A DNA stretch of 7,670 bases, taken from NCBI GenBank assembly GCA_017547065.1, contig JAFYRC010000159.1:1-7670 (forward strand). Reading direction: 5' to 3'. This document shows, piece after piece, positions 6,125 through 7,670 of the stretch; positions within the stretch are counted from its first letter, which is position 1, and every line of letters starts with the position of its first letter. Source of the DNA: Tidjanibacter sp. (GTDB lineage: Bacteria; Bacteroidota; Bacteroidia; Bacteroidales; Rikenellaceae). The notes under the pieces were generated by a model. The model ran no database searches and was not told the origin of the DNA. It worked only from the letters and a program-made list of their open reading frames with translations. Made by a program: the position numbers and the translations under genes.

Positions 6125-7510
6125 TTGACACCCAAACGCCCAAAGAAGCTCACCCAAAATCACGCAGTTCGTGTGGCCCTCACGGCCCTCGTGCTCGCTG
6201 TGGTGTGCCTTGTGTCGGGATGTAGGGGCAACCGTCAGTCGCTCGACAAGCCTACGCTTAACGTGGCCCTCGGTCACGACATGGCGGGCTATTTCGTTGT
6301 GGGTGGCGAGCACTACGGTTTCGTTACGTCCGTAACGGAGGCCGTGGCTGCCTCGATGGATAAGAGCCTCTGTGTCTGCACGTCGCTCACCGACAAGCAG
6401 TTGCGCGCAGGGCTTAGGAGTGGCGACATCGACATCGCCGCCATTCCCACCTTCCACCGCGTGGAGTTACACGCCTTCCCCTCGTTGGAGCTCTATTCCA
6501 CCGACTATGTGCTCCTGATGCGCGCCGATGCCACCACCGACCCCGCCCTCACGGCCACCGAGATGTGTAGGGATAAGCGCGTGGCTACCGACCAGGGTTT
6601 CAGGTGCCACACCCACTCGTTTGGCTCGCTCAAACAGGTGGCCAGAAAGATTGATACCACAGCCAACGACGGCCACTCGCTCGCCCTACGTCTGTTGCAG
6701 GGCAGGTGTGACGCCATTGTATGTGAGCGTAGTGAGGCCAAGCTCGTGCGCTACCTCTACCGCAACATCCGTGAGGTTGCCACCTTCGACGAACAGGTGG
6801 AGGTGAGGCTCATCTTCGCCAACCGCCAGCTCAAAGATCTCTTCAACGAAAAACTGCAACAATATGCCGCCACGGAGGACTACAACGCCTCCACGGAGCT
6901 CTACTTCGGCGACACTTCCATAGCTCAAGGTTTTGTGCAACTCACCTATCGCCCCACGCGAGTGGTGGGCGGTATTTCGGTGTGGGACAAGCAGTTGCAG
7001 ACCATTGCTGCGCGCATTGGTGTCGATTGGAGGCTGCTGTCGGCAATGGCCCGCTACGAGTCGGGCTTCCGCAACGACCAGGTGAGCAATATGGGCGCTG
7101 TGGGACTTATGCAGGTCACTCCCATCGTGGCCGAGGAGTTCAAGATGGAGGAGTATGACCTTACCGACCCCGACACGAATATCCTGCTGGCAGCCAAGCT
7201 GTTGCGTAAGAATAGCCGCTCGCTCGGCTTTGGTCCCTTCCCCGCCACCGACGATGGCGTGGCTCTCATGGTGGCGAGCTACCACTGCGGCATCACCCGT
7301 ATGATGGAGGCGCAGAGGTTGGCCCGCGCTACGGGAGGTAGTGGCGAAAGCTGGGCCGATGTGTCGGCCGTGCTGACCAATATGGGCGACGTGGAGTGGC
7401 TGAGGGCCAACGAGTGCCGCATGGGGCGCTTCAACGACCATCGCATAACCATAGCCTACACAAACCTTGTGTTGGCCGCCTACAACAACTACAAGCAGAC
7501 GGTGGAGTAA
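6125..7510 (+). CDS. MltF-like lytic transglycosylase lipoprotein (solute-binding domain plus SLT domain)
   Basis: This protein likely cleaves peptidoglycan glycan strands with formation of 1,6-anhydro-muramic acid ends. The 461 residues start with a Lys/Arg-rich N-terminus, a hydrophobic segment (15-31) and a lipobox LVSGC with acylated Cys33. Residues ~44-275 look like a family 3 periplasmic solute-binding domain (LNVALG, RSGDIDIAAIPTF at 98-110, RCDAIVCERSEA at 194-205). Residues ~284-400 form the SLT domain: MARYESGF with catalytic Glu312, MGAVGLMQVTP (323-333) and ASYHCGI (384-390), the last in place of the usual AAYNAG. The domain order matches MltF. Residues after Cys33 (RGNRQ) lack the acidic export signal of surface lipoproteins in this phylum, so it probably faces the periplasm. 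No ATG exists between the in-frame porin stop and the signal segment; the TTG at 6125 is the best start. It is followed directly by a terminator. Confidence 0.9.
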   Translation: MTPKRPKKLTQNHAVRVALTALVLAVVCLVSGCRGNRQSLDKPTLNVALGHDMAGYFVVGGEHYGFVTSVTEAVAASMDKSLCVCTSLTDKQLRAGLRSGDIDIAAIPTFHRVELHAFPSLELYSTDYVLLMRADATTDPALTATEMCRDKRVATDQGFRCHTHSFGSLKQVARKIDTTANDGHSLALRLLQGRCDAIVCERSEAKLVRYLYRNIREVATFDEQVEVRLIFANRQLKDLFNEKLQQYAATEDYNASTELYFGDTSIAQGFVQLTYRPTRVVGGISVWDKQLQTIAARIGVDWRLLSAMARYESGFRNDQVSNMGAVGLMQVTPIVAEEFKMEEYDLTDPDTNILLAAKLLRKNSRSLGFGPFPATDDGVALMVASYHCGITRMMEAQRLARATGGSGESWADVSAVLTNMGDVEWLRANECRMGRFNDHRITIAYTNLVLAAYNNYKQTVE

Positions 7511-7545
7511 AACAAAAGCTCGGCAAACTTGCCGGGCTTTTTTTT
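7511..7545 (+). terminator. Intrinsic terminator of the pssA-porin-transglycosylase cluster
   Basis: AGCTCGGCAA (7517-7526) pairs with TTGCCGGGCT (7529-7538), ten pairs with one T-G wobble (the last pairs probably open to enlarge the two-base loop), followed by eight Ts (7538-7545). It starts seven bases after the stop codon and shares its stem sequence with the murF terminator at 704-723 read on the opposite strand. Confidence 0.92.
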
Positions 7546-7559
7546 GTCGACGGTTGACG

Positions 7560-7628
7560 GGCAGGAAAGGGCAAGAAAGGGCAGGAAAGGGCAAGAAAGG
7601 GCAAGAAAGGGCAGAAAGGGCAGAAAAG
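7560..7628. repeat. Tandem GGCARGAAAG repeat tract
   Basis: Seven head-to-tail units: five of exactly 10 bp alternating GGCAGGAAAG and GGCAAGAAAG (7560-7609), one of 9 bp (7610-7618) and one GGCAGAAAAG (7619-7628). It lies between the terminator and the inverted-repeat arm, in the same arrangement as 615-676 on the other strand. Open frames through it encode only Lys/Gly/Gln-rich repeats and are not genes. Confidence 0.9.
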
Positions 7629-7634
7629 GGAATT

Positions 7635-7670
7635 CCCCCTCTAAGTTAGAGGGGGTGCCCGAAGGGCGGG
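7635..7670. mobile_element. Arm of a second MITE-like element, cut by the window end
   Basis: A perfect 21-base palindrome (7635-7655; CCCCCTCTAA, central G, mirror half) is followed by a second small hairpin GCCC/GGGC (7658-7660 plus flank, to 7667) and GGG at the window edge. This is the reverse complement of 576-611 with a single clear difference (GCCCGAAGGGC here, matching GCCCTTTGGGC there), so it is the right-type arm of another copy of the element at 461-614. The rest of the copy would lie beyond 7670. Confidence 0.65.

Noticed and set aside
4964..6457. 497-codon open frame on the minus strand opposite the porin gene
   Set aside because: Its predicted protein is His/Val/Gly-rich low-complexity sequence with no domain, it spans a gene boundary, and it is antisense to a convincing porin. 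Long antisense frames are expected in this GC-rich codon usage.
6686..7594. 302-codon open frame on the minus strand over the transglycosylase gene
   Set aside because: It begins in the tandem repeat and terminator region and is His/Val-rich antisense noise; the plus-strand gene has intact lipobox and SLT motifs.

Overview
The window reads as a chromosomal segment from a gut-type Bacteroidales bacterium, most likely Rikenellaceae/Alistipes-like. This is inferred from four things: a Bacteroidetes-specific putative porin, TAnnTTTG promoter elements, A/T-rich leaders without Shine-Dalgarno sequences, and clearly GC-rich coding DNA. No marker gene proves the genus.

Layout. Positions 1-231 hold the 3' end of an unrecognised plus-strand gene, closed by a strong hairpin-T terminator (245-285). 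Positions 232-729 are gene-free but densely structured: a 140-bp imperfect palindrome (289-430), a MITE-like element with ~50-bp terminal inverted repeats (461-614) carrying a 7-bp tandem repeat, a ~10-bp tandem tract (615-676), and the terminator of the next gene. Positions 730-3134 are a minus-strand pair, manC then murF (GDP-mannose synthesis; last cytoplasmic step of the peptidoglycan precursor). Between 3135 and 3231 a compact divergent promoter region drives manC leftwards and, rightwards, a three-gene plus-strand cluster: pssA (phosphatidylserine synthase, 3232-3954), a Porin_10-like outer-membrane beta-barrel (3974-6112), and an MltF-like lytic transglycosylase lipoprotein (6125-7510, TTG start). 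From 7511 to the end the sequence repeats, in inverted orientation, the terminator, tandem tract and inverted-repeat arm seen after murF.

Function. All five complete genes serve the cell envelope: activated sugar for glycans, peptidoglycan precursor, phospholipid, outer-membrane pore and peptidoglycan remodelling. The genes themselves look like ordinary core functions; I see no defence, phage, CRISPR or secondary-metabolite system. The unusual content is the non-coding repeat DNA. The two arms of the MITE-like element differ by compensatory base pairs, so their hairpins appear to be conserved as structures, and the same module sits directly after the terminators of both convergently bounded gene blocks.
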